Shown: positions 7,354 to 13,222, counted from the stretch's first letter. The stretch is 13,815 bases of DNA from Ruminococcus_G sp050944415 (GCA_050944415.1 JBMNRA010000068.1:1-13815), one strand, 5' to 3'. Program-made: numbers and translations. Notes: generated by a model not told the origin, from the sequence alone.

Positions 7354-7757
7354 TCAAAAAGAATCTTTTCTGCAAGACGGGCTGCATCTCTGATGCAGTC
7401 CGGGCAGGAACGGAGCACTCTGCCCGTCTCAATTCCTTTCAGATCTTTACAGACAACAGAGCCATTCTGCGCTTTAAATTCATCCATGATTTCTTGCACC
7501 AGTTTATACGTCTGACCTTTACTGTCCGGCTTTTCCAGATTACCGCTGCTCTTTTTCAGACCTGCAAGGGCACAGACTCCGGAAACAGCTCCGCAGGTTC
7601 CTTCCATATTTCCCATACCTGCACCGAATCCTTCTGTTATTTTAAACATAATTTTTTCATCTATTCCCAGCAGATCGCAGTAAGTACAGGCCACAGCCTG
7701 AGCACAGTTATATCCTTTACTACGTTTTTCAATAGTCTTTTCTACACGTGTTTCCAT
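7350..7757 (-). CDS. C_GCAxxG_C_C family protein (redox-active Cys-rich small protein)
   Basis: A 135-residue member of the C_GCAxxG_C_C family, named for its cysteine pattern; members are thought to bind metal or act in redox chemistry. Visible signatures are Cys18 in GYNCAQAV, the GTCGAVSG motif around Cys55, Cys103, and CPDC (118-121). The frame continues upstream to a TTG at 7811, but the ATG used here is preferred: the family's homology begins close to it and AGGAGG lies 14 bases before it (rather long spacing). The TTG falls inside a plausible -35 box (TTGAGT, with extended -10 TAAAAT after 16 bases at 7789-7784), although that would leave an unusually short leader. It is convergent with the DUF2284 gene, overlapping by four bases, with no terminator between them. 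Confidence 0.88.
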   Translation of the reverse strand: METRVEKTIEKRSKGYNCAQAVACTYCDLLGIDEKIMFKITEGFGAGMGNMEGTCGAVSGVCALAGLKKSSGNLEKPDSKGQTYKLVQEIMDEFKAQNGSVVCKDLKGIETGRVLRSCPDCIRDAARLAEKILFD

Positions 7758-7818
7758 TTTGATTCTTGATTCCTCCTCTTTCGATTTTATCATTATTTTA
7801 ACAAAACTCAAAAATAAT

Positions 7819-7848
7819 GTATAGTTTTTTCTGCACCAGACATACTAA
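7819..7848 (+). promoter_or_regulatory. Possible sporulation-type (SigE/SigK-like) promoter of the coat-like genes
   Basis: CATACTAA (7841-7848) resembles the CATAnnnTA-type -10 element of mother-cell sigma factors. It is preceded 14 bases upstream by GTATAGTT (7819-7826), a loose -35 match. The start site would fall near 7854, giving a leader of about 30 bases before the first coat-like ATG. The matches are approximate and the call leans on the identity of the downstream genes. Confidence 0.3.
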
Positions 7849-7883
7849 TCAGGTAAAATCAAACAGAGACAGGAGGTATATTT

Positions 7884-8066
7884 ATGTCAGAGCTTTCCGT
7901 TTTGGATCTTCAGAATCTTCGCCACCTTATCGGCAGTTATGAGACAAGTCACTGTAAAATGACCACTTATGCCGAGCAGGCCCAATCTCCCGATGTAAAA
8001 CAGCTTTTCCAGAATGCTGCGGATTCAGCCTGGAAACACCGCCAGGAACTGATGAAATTTTTATAA
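7884..8066 (+). CDS. Small spore-coat-associated protein (CotF-like half-domain)
   Basis: A 60-residue acidic-to-neutral helical protein with the pattern SELSVLDLQNLRHLIGSYET near its start and a conserved-looking C-terminal stretch ending LMKFL. Its size, position and helical pattern match the small helical-bundle proteins found next to CotF-type coat proteins in spore-forming Clostridia. The ATG has a strong AGGAGG site seven bases upstream. It lies 16 bases before the next coat-like gene on the same strand, and a strong terminator closes the pair. I infer a structural or assembly role in the spore coat. No enzymatic motif is seen, and direct homology to CotF is weaker than for its neighbour. 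Confidence 0.75.
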   Translation: MSELSVLDLQNLRHLIGSYETSHCKMTTYAEQAQSPDVKQLFQNAADSAWKHRQELMKFL

Positions 8067-8082
8067 AAGGAGGATTTGTCGG

Positions 8083-8340
8083 ATGAATGAAAAAGCTATG
8101 GTAGTAGATGCATTAATGGGTATCAACGGAGAACTGCGTACCTTTGAGGATTATATTACCCAGACTGAAAATCCTCAGCTGAAACAGACATTAAAACAAT
8201 TCCGCAATGAATGTGAAATGTCTCAGGAAAAGCTGTATCAGACAGCGCGGCAGCACAGCTATTATGTTCCGGCCACAATGGCCACACAGCAGGAGATCGA
8301 TCATGTGAAATCCGTGCTTTCACAGCCTTCCATGCAGTAG
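8083..8340 (+). CDS. CotF-family spore coat protein
   Basis: An 85-residue helical protein of the spore coat CotF type. The diagnostic part is the C-terminal stretch YYVPATMATQQEIDHVKSVL (residues 61-80), typical of coat_F domains. The N-terminal half is an amphipathic helix pair (GINGELRTFEDYITQTENPQ). It is short compared with Bacillus CotF (about 160 residues), as is common in Clostridia. GGAGG is well placed upstream of the ATG. It is the second gene of a two-gene unit, expected to be expressed in the mother cell during sporulation. Together the two short proteins may supply the two halves of one helical bundle, which is inference. Confidence 0.85.
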   Translation: MNEKAMVVDALMGINGELRTFEDYITQTENPQLKQTLKQFRNECEMSQEKLYQTARQHSYYVPATMATQQEIDHVKSVLSQPSMQ

Positions 8341-8475
8341 TTATATTCATTGAATTTATTTTCTCTTAAGAAAATTCACTTTTCTTTCATGAGAAAAACA
8401 CAACTTCCTCACATTTTTTCGTTATTATAGATATCGGATAGTTGATTAACCACTCACTATCTCCCCCCTCATTAA
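8341..8475. other. Gene-free stretch with AT-rich inverted repeats
   Basis: No credible gene is present. Two AT-rich inverted repeats are seen around 8358-8397 (TTTTCT...AGAAAA types), and a 6-base one, GATAGT (8437-8442) with ACTATC (8456-8461). None has a GC-rich stem plus T-run, so they are not convincing terminators. It forms the 3' untranslated part of the coat-like unit before the terminator at 8476. Confidence 0.5.
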
Positions 8476-8520
8476 AACGAAAAGGCAGCGCTGTTTAACA
8501 GCCTGCCTTTTTCGTTTTTT
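8476..8520 (+). terminator. Strong rho-independent terminator of the coat-like genes
   Basis: AACGAAAAGGCAG (8476-8488) pairs with CTGCCTTTTTCGTT (8503-8516) with one bulged base. An inner stem GCTG/CAGC (8490-8493 with 8499-8502) closes around a short loop. The stem is followed by a run of T (8515-8520). It marks the boundary between the conserved block and the accessory region to the right. Confidence 0.85.
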
Positions 8521-8641
8521 ATTTACTGCCGTGGCACACGAAAAGTATTTTTATCATATCTCTTATATCCCTTCAAACCTTGATATTACGGGCTTTCCGG
8601 CGCTTTTTTCAATTTTTGTGTTTTGGTGTTTTGCCCAAAAC

Positions 8642-8705
8642 CTACGCTATTCTTCGTAAATCTACGCAGATTCACGGGCAAATGGTGTAGTAAGTAGTGT
8701 AGTAA
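8642..8705. repeat. Arm-type direct repeats beside the integrase remnant
   Basis: GTGTAGTAA occurs twice with 12-base spacing (8685-8693, 8697-8705), and CTACGC occurs twice 20 bases apart (8642-8647, 8662-8667). They lie immediately past the stop codon of the decayed tyrosine recombinase. Short direct repeats in this position are typical of arm-type binding sites next to an attachment site of an integrative element. The core attachment site itself cannot be defined from one end. Nothing else is visible in 8521-8716. Confidence 0.45.
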
Positions 8706-8716
8706 CTCGGTGCGTT

Positions 8717-8899
8717 TCAACCTGATTTTCTCTGTTTTTCCGTTGTTCCCACTTCTTTGAAATCAATGATTTTCGCCATCTGCTCCGCCGCCCGGTCATA
8801 GCTGGCGTGGGTGTAGACATTCAGCGTTACTCCCACATCAGAGTGAACAGTGCCGGAGGACGCTGCCATGATAATGCACGCTGTGAGAGTATGTGGGCA
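8717..8899 (-). pseudogene. 3' remnant of a tyrosine recombinase (phage-type integrase)
   Basis: The last 35 or so codons read HSDVGVTLNVYTHASYDRAA followed by a basic tail, the C-terminal end of tyrosine site-specific recombinases of gut Firmicute mobile elements; the Tyr of NVYTH is the likely nucleophile. Upstream of it the frame reads HTLTACIIMAASSGT, which looks like the HTLRHT-type box II with the Arg-His pair missing. The stretch that normally links box II to the GH-S/D motif is absent as well. The protein is cut off upstream, where IS-type sequence begins. It is therefore a non-functional fragment left by a former integrated element. Confidence 0.75.
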
Positions 8900-8901
8900 G
8901 A

Positions 8902-9087
8902 ATGAAGACGGAACTTCTCTACGACCGCTATGACACAAAGCAGATGACTGTAGAGGAATGAAAGGTACTCATTTGGAGATACTTCCTCAGCTACTGGAAT
9001 AACCGAAGGATCTGCTCTGCCAATGGCGGGCTTCCCCCTATGATAAAACGCAGGCAGTATTATGAGATTTTGGAATTGGCGGCATAG
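8902..9087 (+). pseudogene. 3' remnant of an IS3-type transposase (integrase core end)
   Basis: One plus-strand frame reads MKTELLYDRYDTKQMTVEE, an in-frame TGA (8959-8961), then KVLIWRYFLSYWNNRRICSA and NGGLPPMIKRRQYYE, ending at TAG 9085-9087. The YWNNRRI...LPP pattern followed by a basic YYE end matches the C-terminal end of rve-type transposases of the IS3 group. The catalytic core and N-terminal parts are missing. The internal stop adds to the evidence of decay. The fragment overlaps or abuts the opposite-strand integrase fragment near 8891-8902, so one probably inserted into or recombined with the other. Confidence 0.65.
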
Positions 9088-9121
9088 ATAGTGATATCCT
9101 TGAGAAAAATGTGTCAACTAA

Positions 9122-9138
9122 TATTGACAATATCAATA
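9122..9138 (-). promoter_or_regulatory. Weak AT-only hairpin past the nitroreductase gene
   Basis: TATTGA (9122-9127) and TCAATA (9133-9138) form a 6-base inverted repeat about 15 bases past the nitroreductase stop. With no G/C-rich stem it is a doubtful terminator. It could instead belong to the end of the IS3-type remnant. Confidence 0.25.
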
Positions 9139-9152
9139 ATATAGCAACCCCC

Positions 9153-9731
9153 TCATTCTATAATTTTCATACGGTTCTCTTTTCTGGGTTTCATTTCCGG
9201 GTAATCCCCTTTACAGTAACCGAGTAATACGAAACAGCGGGCAACATAGTGATTTGGGATTTCCCATTTCTTCAAAAAATCAGCACCTATCTCATTGTCA
9301 AAGGTTTCTTCTCCTCTGGCAACGATACAAGACGAAATTCCTAATTCGGTTGCTGCAAGCACCATGTTTTCGGCGCAGCAGTAAGCGTCTGGTATACTGT
9401 ATAAAAAGTTTTGCGGCCCAAAGATAACACATACCGTTGGTGCGCCATAAAAACCGCTTTTTATTGTCGGGTCATCAATAATACTTGGCTGTTCGCTGGA
9501 AACATAAGACCCGGCTAAATTTTTGCGGTCAAACTTTGCGACATTCAATTTTCCAATTTTTTCACAAAGCTCTTTGCTATAAAGGGCGCAGATAATTGTC
9601 CGTTGTCCTCCGCCAGCGTTAGGCGCATAGAGTCCGGTCTCCATAATCCTCTCAAGTTCTATGCGGGGGATTTGTTTATCCTCATATTTGCGAATGGAAC
9701 GCCGGTATTTCATCAGTTCAAATAAGTTCAT
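9153..9731 (-). CDS. Nitroreductase-family flavoprotein of the ACGX peptide locus
   Basis: A 192-residue protein of the FMN-dependent nitroreductase family. The N-terminal FMN-binding signature is clear (RRSIRKYEDKQI, residues 10-21), as are the APNAGGGQ stretch and a late GISSC segment typical of the fold. Length is normal for a single domain. The ATG lies two bases past the radical SAM stop codon (TGA-TT-ATG), so translation is probably coupled; a longer frame starting inside the radical SAM gene is rejected for that reason. The family reduces nitro or quinone compounds, but some members oxidise peptides during RiPP maturation. Because it is the last gene of a precursor-maturase operon, a tailoring step on the peptide is a fair inference. 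A stress-related reductase controlled by the divergent HxlR protein is the main alternative. Confidence 0.9.
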   Translation of the reverse strand: MNLFELMKYRRSIRKYEDKQIPRIELERIMETGLYAPNAGGGQRTIICALYSKELCEKIGKLNVAKFDRKNLAGSYVSSEQPSIIDDPTIKSGFYGAPTVCVIFGPQNFLYSIPDAYCCAENMVLAATELGISSCIVARGEETFDNEIGADFLKKWEIPNHYVARCFVLLGYCKGDYPEMKPRKENRMKIIE

Positions 9732-9733
9732 AA

Positions 9734-10765
9734 TCACATCTCTTTCCAGCACTGCGGGTCTGCCGCATAAAAATTCCCGTCCCTACCGCTGGCAACCGCA
9801 GGACAGCCACGGCAATACGCCAGCAATTCACATTTGGAGCATTTTTCAAATTTTCCGTAATCGCGGTATTGTTCCATTTGACAAACCCATATATCAGCAA
9901 GGCGGTCAAGGAACACATTTCCGACTTTGCTGTTTTGAACACGGCGGCAGGCATAAATATCCCCATTGGGTAAGATTGTCATGTGACAGTTTCCGCAGTT
10001 ACAGCCGCTATAAATCATGCCGTCCTGTGCGTCCTCTGGAATTTTGAATATTCCCTGTTCATACTCGTAAAGTGTCCAGAGATGGTCTTTCTTGTTGAAA
10101 TAAGTGGAACAGCCCTCGGCTTCATACTTTTGATATTTTTTGTAGCAGGTGTCCAGCAGTTCCCGGTATTCCTGTGGCGCAATCCCAGTGTCTTTTTCTT
10201 CACTGGTTGGACAATAGCGGGCAAATGCAAACACATCAGCGCCCGCAGCGACAACCGTATCAATAATATCCGGGATTTCTTTGATGTTCACACCAGATAC
10301 GGTAGTCATTATGACAGAACGGATACCGGCTCTTTTGATACAACCTATTTTTTCAAGAGTACAGTCAAAGGAACCCGGTTTACGGAACCAATCATGGGTT
10401 TCTCTCATGCCGTCCAGAGAAAGTTGGTATTTCTGGCACCCATATGATTTCAGCCTTTGGCAGACTTCATCGGTCAAATGGTATGGATTTCCCAGAATTG
10501 TAAAAGGAATATCGTATTGCTTCAGCAAGGCAAGCAGCCGCCAAAAATCCGGGTGCAAAATAGGATCGCCGCCAGTGATATAGAAGTACGGCAGGCGGTT
10601 ATAAACCTTGCAAAAATCAAGGCAATTATAAAACGTGTCCTGCATTTGTTCCCAACTCATAGCGTCCAGCTTTTTGCAAGTATCTTCCGAAAAAATATAA
10701 CAGTGCTTGCACCGCTGGTCGCATTCGTCTGTAATGTGCCATTGAAAGGCAAAGTATTCTTTCAT
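9734..10765 (-). CDS. Radical SAM/SPASM peptide maturase, ACGX-system type
   Basis: A 343-residue radical SAM enzyme. The S-adenosylmethionine-binding cluster motif CDQRCKHC (Cys15, Cys19, Cys22) is complete, and GGDP (65-68) takes the place of the usual GGE. The C-terminal third has a cysteine-rich SPASM region (Cys255, 257, 260, 273, 309, 312, 318, 321, 339) expected to hold auxiliary iron-sulfur clusters, as in thioether-forming RiPP maturases. The frame runs 48 codons further upstream through a GC-rich hairpin. The ATG chosen has GAGGAAAAC just before it and starts directly ahead of the cluster motif. The next upstream gene encodes a 42-residue peptide with four ACGX motifs, the probable substrate. 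The name follows the 'radical SAM/SPASM, ACGX system' family as I recall it from NCBI protein families. The bond it makes is unknown. Confidence 0.9.
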   Translation of the reverse strand: MKEYFAFQWHITDECDQRCKHCYIFSEDTCKKLDAMSWEQMQDTFYNCLDFCKVYNRLPYFYITGGDPILHPDFWRLLALLKQYDIPFTILGNPYHLTDEVCQRLKSYGCQKYQLSLDGMRETHDWFRKPGSFDCTLEKIGCIKRAGIRSVIMTTVSGVNIKEIPDIIDTVVAAGADVFAFARYCPTSEEKDTGIAPQEYRELLDTCYKKYQKYEAEGCSTYFNKKDHLWTLYEYEQGIFKIPEDAQDGMIYSGCNCGNCHMTILPNGDIYACRRVQNSKVGNVFLDRLADIWVCQMEQYRDYGKFEKCSKCELLAYCRGCPAVASGRDGNFYAADPQCWKEM

Positions 10766-10829
10766 TTTGTTTTCCTCGCTCGTTATGGAATATCTATCAG
10801 AACCGGTAAAGCCGGATTGTTTTGAAATT

Positions 10830-10859
10830 GCCCCCGGCAGAAGCATTCTGCCGGGGGGC
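10830..10859 (-). terminator. Strong GC-rich hairpin between precursor and maturase genes (attenuator)
   Basis: CCCCCGGCAGAA (10831-10842) pairs perfectly over 12 bases with TTCTGCCGGGGG (10846-10857) around a three-base loop. On the minus strand it is followed by CAATTTCAAAAC, which has few Ts, so termination is likely partial. It sits in the 110-base gap between the precursor stop and the maturase ATG. Such hairpins commonly set a high precursor to enzyme ratio, or protect the upstream mRNA from decay. Confidence 0.65.
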
Positions 10860-10875
10860 TGGTGGAAAAAATAAC

Positions 10876-11004
10876 TTACTTGTCGCCAGCACCGCAAGCA
10901 GAACCGCAAGCGGCGGGCTTTTCTTCCGGCTTATCGCCAGCACCGCAAGCAGAACCACAAGCAGCAGATTTTTCACTCCAACCAGCTAAGTTTGAAAGTG
11001 CCAT
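10876..11004 (-). CDS. ACGX-repeat RiPP precursor peptide (42 residues)
   Basis: A short gene encoding 42 residues. It has a leader-like N-terminus, MALSNLAGWSEKSA (1-14), then two copies of a unit that reads ACGSACGAGDK (15-25 and 32-42) joined by PEEKPA. This gives four ACGX tetrads, with cysteines at 16, 20, 33 and 37. The unit repeats with a 17-residue (51-base) period, and 23 bases are identical at 10883-10905 and 10934-10956. GGAGG lies nine bases before the ATG. Directly downstream on the same strand are the radical SAM/SPASM maturase and a nitroreductase. The repeated Cys-Gly core next to a SPASM maturase is the hallmark of a ribosomally made, post-translationally modified peptide, with thioether or other cysteine crosslinks likely. 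No transporter or protease gene is seen in the locus. Confidence 0.88.
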   Translation of the reverse strand: MALSNLAGWSEKSAACGSACGAGDKPEEKPAACGSACGAGDK

Positions 11005-11029
11005 TTTTCATTACCTCCATTTCGTTTTC

Positions 11030-11060
11030 GGAACATTTCTTGTTCCTTGATTTTATTGTA
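11030..11060 (-). promoter_or_regulatory. Putative promoter and operator of the ACGX precursor operon
   Basis: On the minus strand TACAAT (11060-11055) is a good -10 candidate, about 50 bases upstream of the precursor ATG, though no clear -35 is present. GGAACA (11030-11035) and TGTTCC (11041-11046) form a perfect 6-base inverted repeat around five bases. It would fall in the first transcribed bases, a position suited to an operator or a leader hairpin. A second inverted repeat, GTCAC (11106-11110) with GTGAC (11117-11121), lies further up, between the two divergent promoters. Confidence 0.35.
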
Positions 11061-11134
11061 ACGAGTGACAGCGAAGAAAAAAAGTACGCACAAATCTATT
11101 ACTTAGTCACCTTTTTGTGACCTGCCGCATTCTC

Positions 11135-11177
11135 TTGCGCAAATTGGAATGTTATACTATAATCGAATGTAACATTC
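11135..11177 (+). promoter_or_regulatory. HxlR gene promoter with overlapping palindromic operator
   Basis: TTGCGC (11135-11140) and TATAAT (11158-11163) are separated by exactly 17 bases, a near-consensus sigma-A promoter. GAATGTTA (11147-11154) and TAACATTC (11170-11177) form a perfect 8-base inverted repeat flanking the -10 box. GAATGT (11165-11170) and ACATTC (11172-11177) form a second, compact palindrome. Overlap with the -10 box and start site predicts repression, most simply by the HxlR protein it drives. Confidence 0.7.
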
Positions 11178-11208
11178 AAATTGAAACTTATGGAAAGGAG
11201 CTATCCGA

Positions 11209-11532
11209 ATGCTGACAAAAGAGGAATTGCCGGAATGTCCTGTGGCTACAACAGTACAGTTAATTGGTGGGAAATGGAAACTATTGATTTTACGCAATCT
11301 TCTTCAACGTCCGTGGCGATTTAACGAATTGAAAAAGTCTTTAGAGGGTATCAGCCAAAAGGTCTTGACTGATAGCTTGCGCTCTATGGAAGCCGACGGA
11401 ATTATATCGCGTACTGTTTTCCCAGAAGTGCCGCCGCGTGTGGAATATGCACTGACAGAGTTAGGCGAGTCCATGCGTCCTATTATTGATGTTATGGCAG
11501 AGTGGGGAACGAATTACAAAAAGAAATTATGA
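11209..11532 (+). CDS. HxlR-family transcription regulator, divergent from the ACGX operon
   Basis: A 107-residue winged-helix protein of the HxlR (DUF24, MarR-like) family, which bind DNA as dimers. The family pattern is clear: CPVATTVQLIGGKWKLLILR (10-29), RFNELKKSLEGISQKVL in the recognition region, and PPRVEYALTELG in the wing. The only cysteine is Cys10 just before Pro11, the position that in YodB, CatR and HypR senses electrophiles or oxidants. AGGAG lies nine bases before the ATG. It is divergent from the precursor-maturase-nitroreductase operon with a 204-base gap holding inverted repeats. By analogy with HypR and YodB, which control nitroreductase genes, it probably represses itself and the operon. 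The next frame downstream belongs to unrelated, fragmentary sequence. Confidence 0.9.
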   Translation: MLTKEELPECPVATTVQLIGGKWKLLILRNLLQRPWRFNELKKSLEGISQKVLTDSLRSMEADGIISRTVFPEVPPRVEYALTELGESMRPIIDVMAEWGTNYKKKL

Positions 11533-11549
11533 AAAAGACGGATATGGTG

Positions 11550-12409
11550 TCCTATTAGGGAAGATGAATACGGATGGTATTCTAAAGAATCGTTATGCTG
11601 GAGCGAAAACGAAGGTCAAGGTAGTTCTCTGGTTAGTTGATGGAGATAAAGAGATAATTCTTTGCAGAGAACAGACAAAGGATGAACTAGATCCAAGGTC
11701 ATCTAAGGCTACGATAGATGGAAATGAAGAAATGGCGAAATCATTTGTTCGGGAATATGTAGGAGATAGTTTCTATAATTTCCATTTTTGTGATGTTCAG
11801 AAGTCATTTAATGTTCAAAGCAAAAAGAGAAAGGACCTAAAGGACTTCTTTAGTGAGTTTATCACAAACTATGAAGATCGTAAGATGGTTGCGGAGAATC
11901 TGGAGCTTTTTGCTGAGGATGTTGATCGATATATTGAGGATAAGAAAAAACAGAAAGTACCGCAGACGGTGATTGAAAATCACAAGAATCAGTTATCGAA
12001 AGTTCGTGAGGATGCAAAGCAGGTTTCATATCCTTCGACCATTTTTTATCCGGATGAAAAGACAGATATACTTGGTCTTAATAAAGAGGAACTAAGTGCA
12101 CAGAAAGCAGAAGTGTGTAATTGTGGTTATCAGGTGGTGAGAGAAGAACTTTATAAACTTGTAGAAAATGAGAATTTAAAGGCCCAGCAGGTTGTTATTA
12201 AAAAAATTGCCTCTTACTGGGAGACGAAAGAAGAGCATATTCAACGTGCGGTGAAAGCTGGATTTTCGAAGAATACGGATGCAATTATAAGGCTTGAGAT
12301 CAAACTTAGCAAATTGAAGGGATTGTCTCTTTCAAAAGATACAATTTTCCAGGATGGGGAATCAATAATTGGTTTAGAAATTGATGGTTTTATGAATCCT
12401 GCTTTCTGA
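11550..12409 (+). pseudogene. Fragment of an SMC/RecF-like coiled-coil ATPase, Walker A end missing
   Basis: An open frame of about 285 residues without a credible start: the first ATG (11564) has no properly spaced ribosome site. The opening stretch resembles the region just after Walker A in SMC/RecN/DndD-like ATPases (LLGKMNTDG...VKVVLWLVDGDKEIILCRE), followed by YNFHFCDVQKSFNVQSKK and charged helical segments (about 150-170 residues long) of coiled-coil character. The Walker A lysine, Walker B and signature motifs are absent, so both ends are lost. The last residues run into antisense sirtuin sequence at about 12394. G+C is low (23 of 60 bases at 11641-11700, against 30 of 60 at 12661-12720), which supports a foreign origin. 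Exact family is uncertain; defence or DNA-repair ATPases are likely sources. Confidence 0.55.
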
Positions 12410-12747
12410 AAACAATGATCCACATTGGTTGTCAGAACAAAATAATCTTTCCCCTGCACCTGCTTCAGCAAGTCCGGATAGACAGGCTTTGACGGGTCCT
12501 GATAACGGTTGATATAGATATGGCGGCTCCAATATGCCCACTTTTCCTCCGGGGCTGCAAAGTGGTAAAAGCCGGGAGAATACATATCGTGGAAACTGTA
12601 TTTTTTCTCAAAGTCCGCAAAATTCTCTTCAAAGCGTTTGCCCGTATAGGTGAAACCGGCAGAGATAGAAAGTCCCGCACCGGCTCCAATCAAAATCGCA
12701 TCCGCCTGTTCAATTTCACGCTTAAATTGCTGGATCGTCTGTTCCAT
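12394..12747 (-). pseudogene. Truncated SirTM-like sirtuin (NAD-dependent Sir2 family), 5' part only
   Basis: The first 118 codons encode the start of a class-M-like sirtuin: GAGAGLSISAG (21-31) is the NAD-binding motif, and TTNVDHCFQKAGF (106-118) corresponds to the conserved T-x-NVD-x-H segment. Full SirTM proteins run to roughly 280-290 residues and are often encoded beside a macrodomain protein; neither the C-terminal half nor a macrodomain gene is present here. After Phe118 the frame continues into sequence antisense to the ATPase fragment and stops at 12241. GGAAAGG lies seven bases before the ATG, so a short product could still be made. Loss of the zinc-binding and catalytic-histidine regions makes activity very unlikely. 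Confidence 0.8.
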
Positions 12748-12781
12748 TGTTTTGCCTTTCCGATGTTTCTGCTATAAACTG

Positions 12782-12815
12782 AACAGGGCAGCAGGCACAT
12801 GGCCGCTGCCCTGTT
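12782..12815 (-). terminator. Hairpin terminator of the split-barrel flavin protein gene
   Basis: AACAGGGCAGC (12782-12792) and GCTGCCCTGTT (12805-12815) pair perfectly over 11 bases, with a possible inner GGC/GCC pair in the loop. It starts 11 bases past the minus-strand stop codon at 12827. The minus-strand tail, CAGTTTATAG, is only moderately T-rich. The position strongly suggests a terminator. Confidence 0.6.
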
Positions 12816-12826
12816 TGAATCTTTCC

Positions 12827-13222
12827 TTACAGCTCGATAACTTCCGGATCGGCGGTAAAGGAATAGATGGTAGCCGTGCCATGTTCAAAGCAGAACACGG
12901 TCATCAGGTTGTCATCCACCGTGTACATACTGCTGAGGGCAGCGGTGTTGGCGTCCATCATGGCGACGCGTGCTTCGCGGCGGGTGTCTTCCTTGACTTC
13001 ACCCTCCACACGGATCCAGGTACCCTTGTGCATCCCGCAGATCTCCACCTTGCCGTTTTTCTTCATCTGCTGGTAGACCTTTTTCTGGTTGTTCGTGACA
13101 ATATACAGCTTACCCTCAAACTCACATACAGCACCGAAGGGACGGACATGGGGCTGGCTGTCCTCGTCAGTAGCAAGATAGAAGGTACCGCAGGATTTTA
13201 AATATTCTGTTGCTTTGTTCAT
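12827..13222 (-). CDS. Pyridoxamine 5'-phosphate oxidase-like split-barrel flavin protein
   Basis: A 131-residue protein of the FMN-binding split-barrel (PNPOx-like) superfamily. Supporting features are LATDEDSQPHVRPFGAV early in the chain, GKLYIVTNNQKKVYQQM, and WIRVEGEVKED, the usual strand order of small stand-alone members. Substrate is not readable; many such proteins bind FMN, F420 or haem and act in redox detoxification. A longer frame begins at a TTG six codons upstream. The ATG used here has AAAGGAG eight bases before it, and that TTG precedes the ribosome site. It is divergent from an HxlR-type regulator, with a promoter and an inverted-repeat operator between them, and ends at a hairpin. 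Control by that regulator is therefore likely. Confidence 0.88.
   Translation of the reverse strand: MNKATEYLKSCGTFYLATDEDSQPHVRPFGAVCEFEGKLYIVTNNQKKVYQQMKKNGKVEICGMHKGTWIRVEGEVKEDTRREARVAMMDANTAALSSMYTVDDNLMTVFCFEHGTATIYSFTADPEVIEL

Noticed and set aside
8358..8397. AT-rich inverted repeats as terminators or short CRISPR-like repeats
   Set aside because: The stems contain almost no G/C and have no T-run, and the repeats are neither regular in length nor separated by unique spacers.
8405..8520. A small RNA ending at the strong terminator
   Set aside because: A -10-like TATTAT lies at 8423-8428, but no -35 at proper spacing was found. The terminator is fully explained by the coat-like genes upstream.
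10766..10909. A 48-codon N-terminal extension of the radical SAM protein
   Set aside because: It would translate through the GC-rich hairpin and into the precursor's 3' end, and a good ribosome site supports the internal ATG directly ahead of the cluster motif.
10862..11050. A plus-strand repetitive frame reading SPAPQAEPQAA twice
   Set aside because: It is the reverse strand of the duplicated ACGX precursor, lacks a ribosome site, and its repeats are explained by the duplication.
12241..12393. C-terminal 50 residues of the sirtuin reading frame
   Set aside because: This part is antisense to the ATPase fragment and has no sirtuin similarity; it is read-through past the truncation point.
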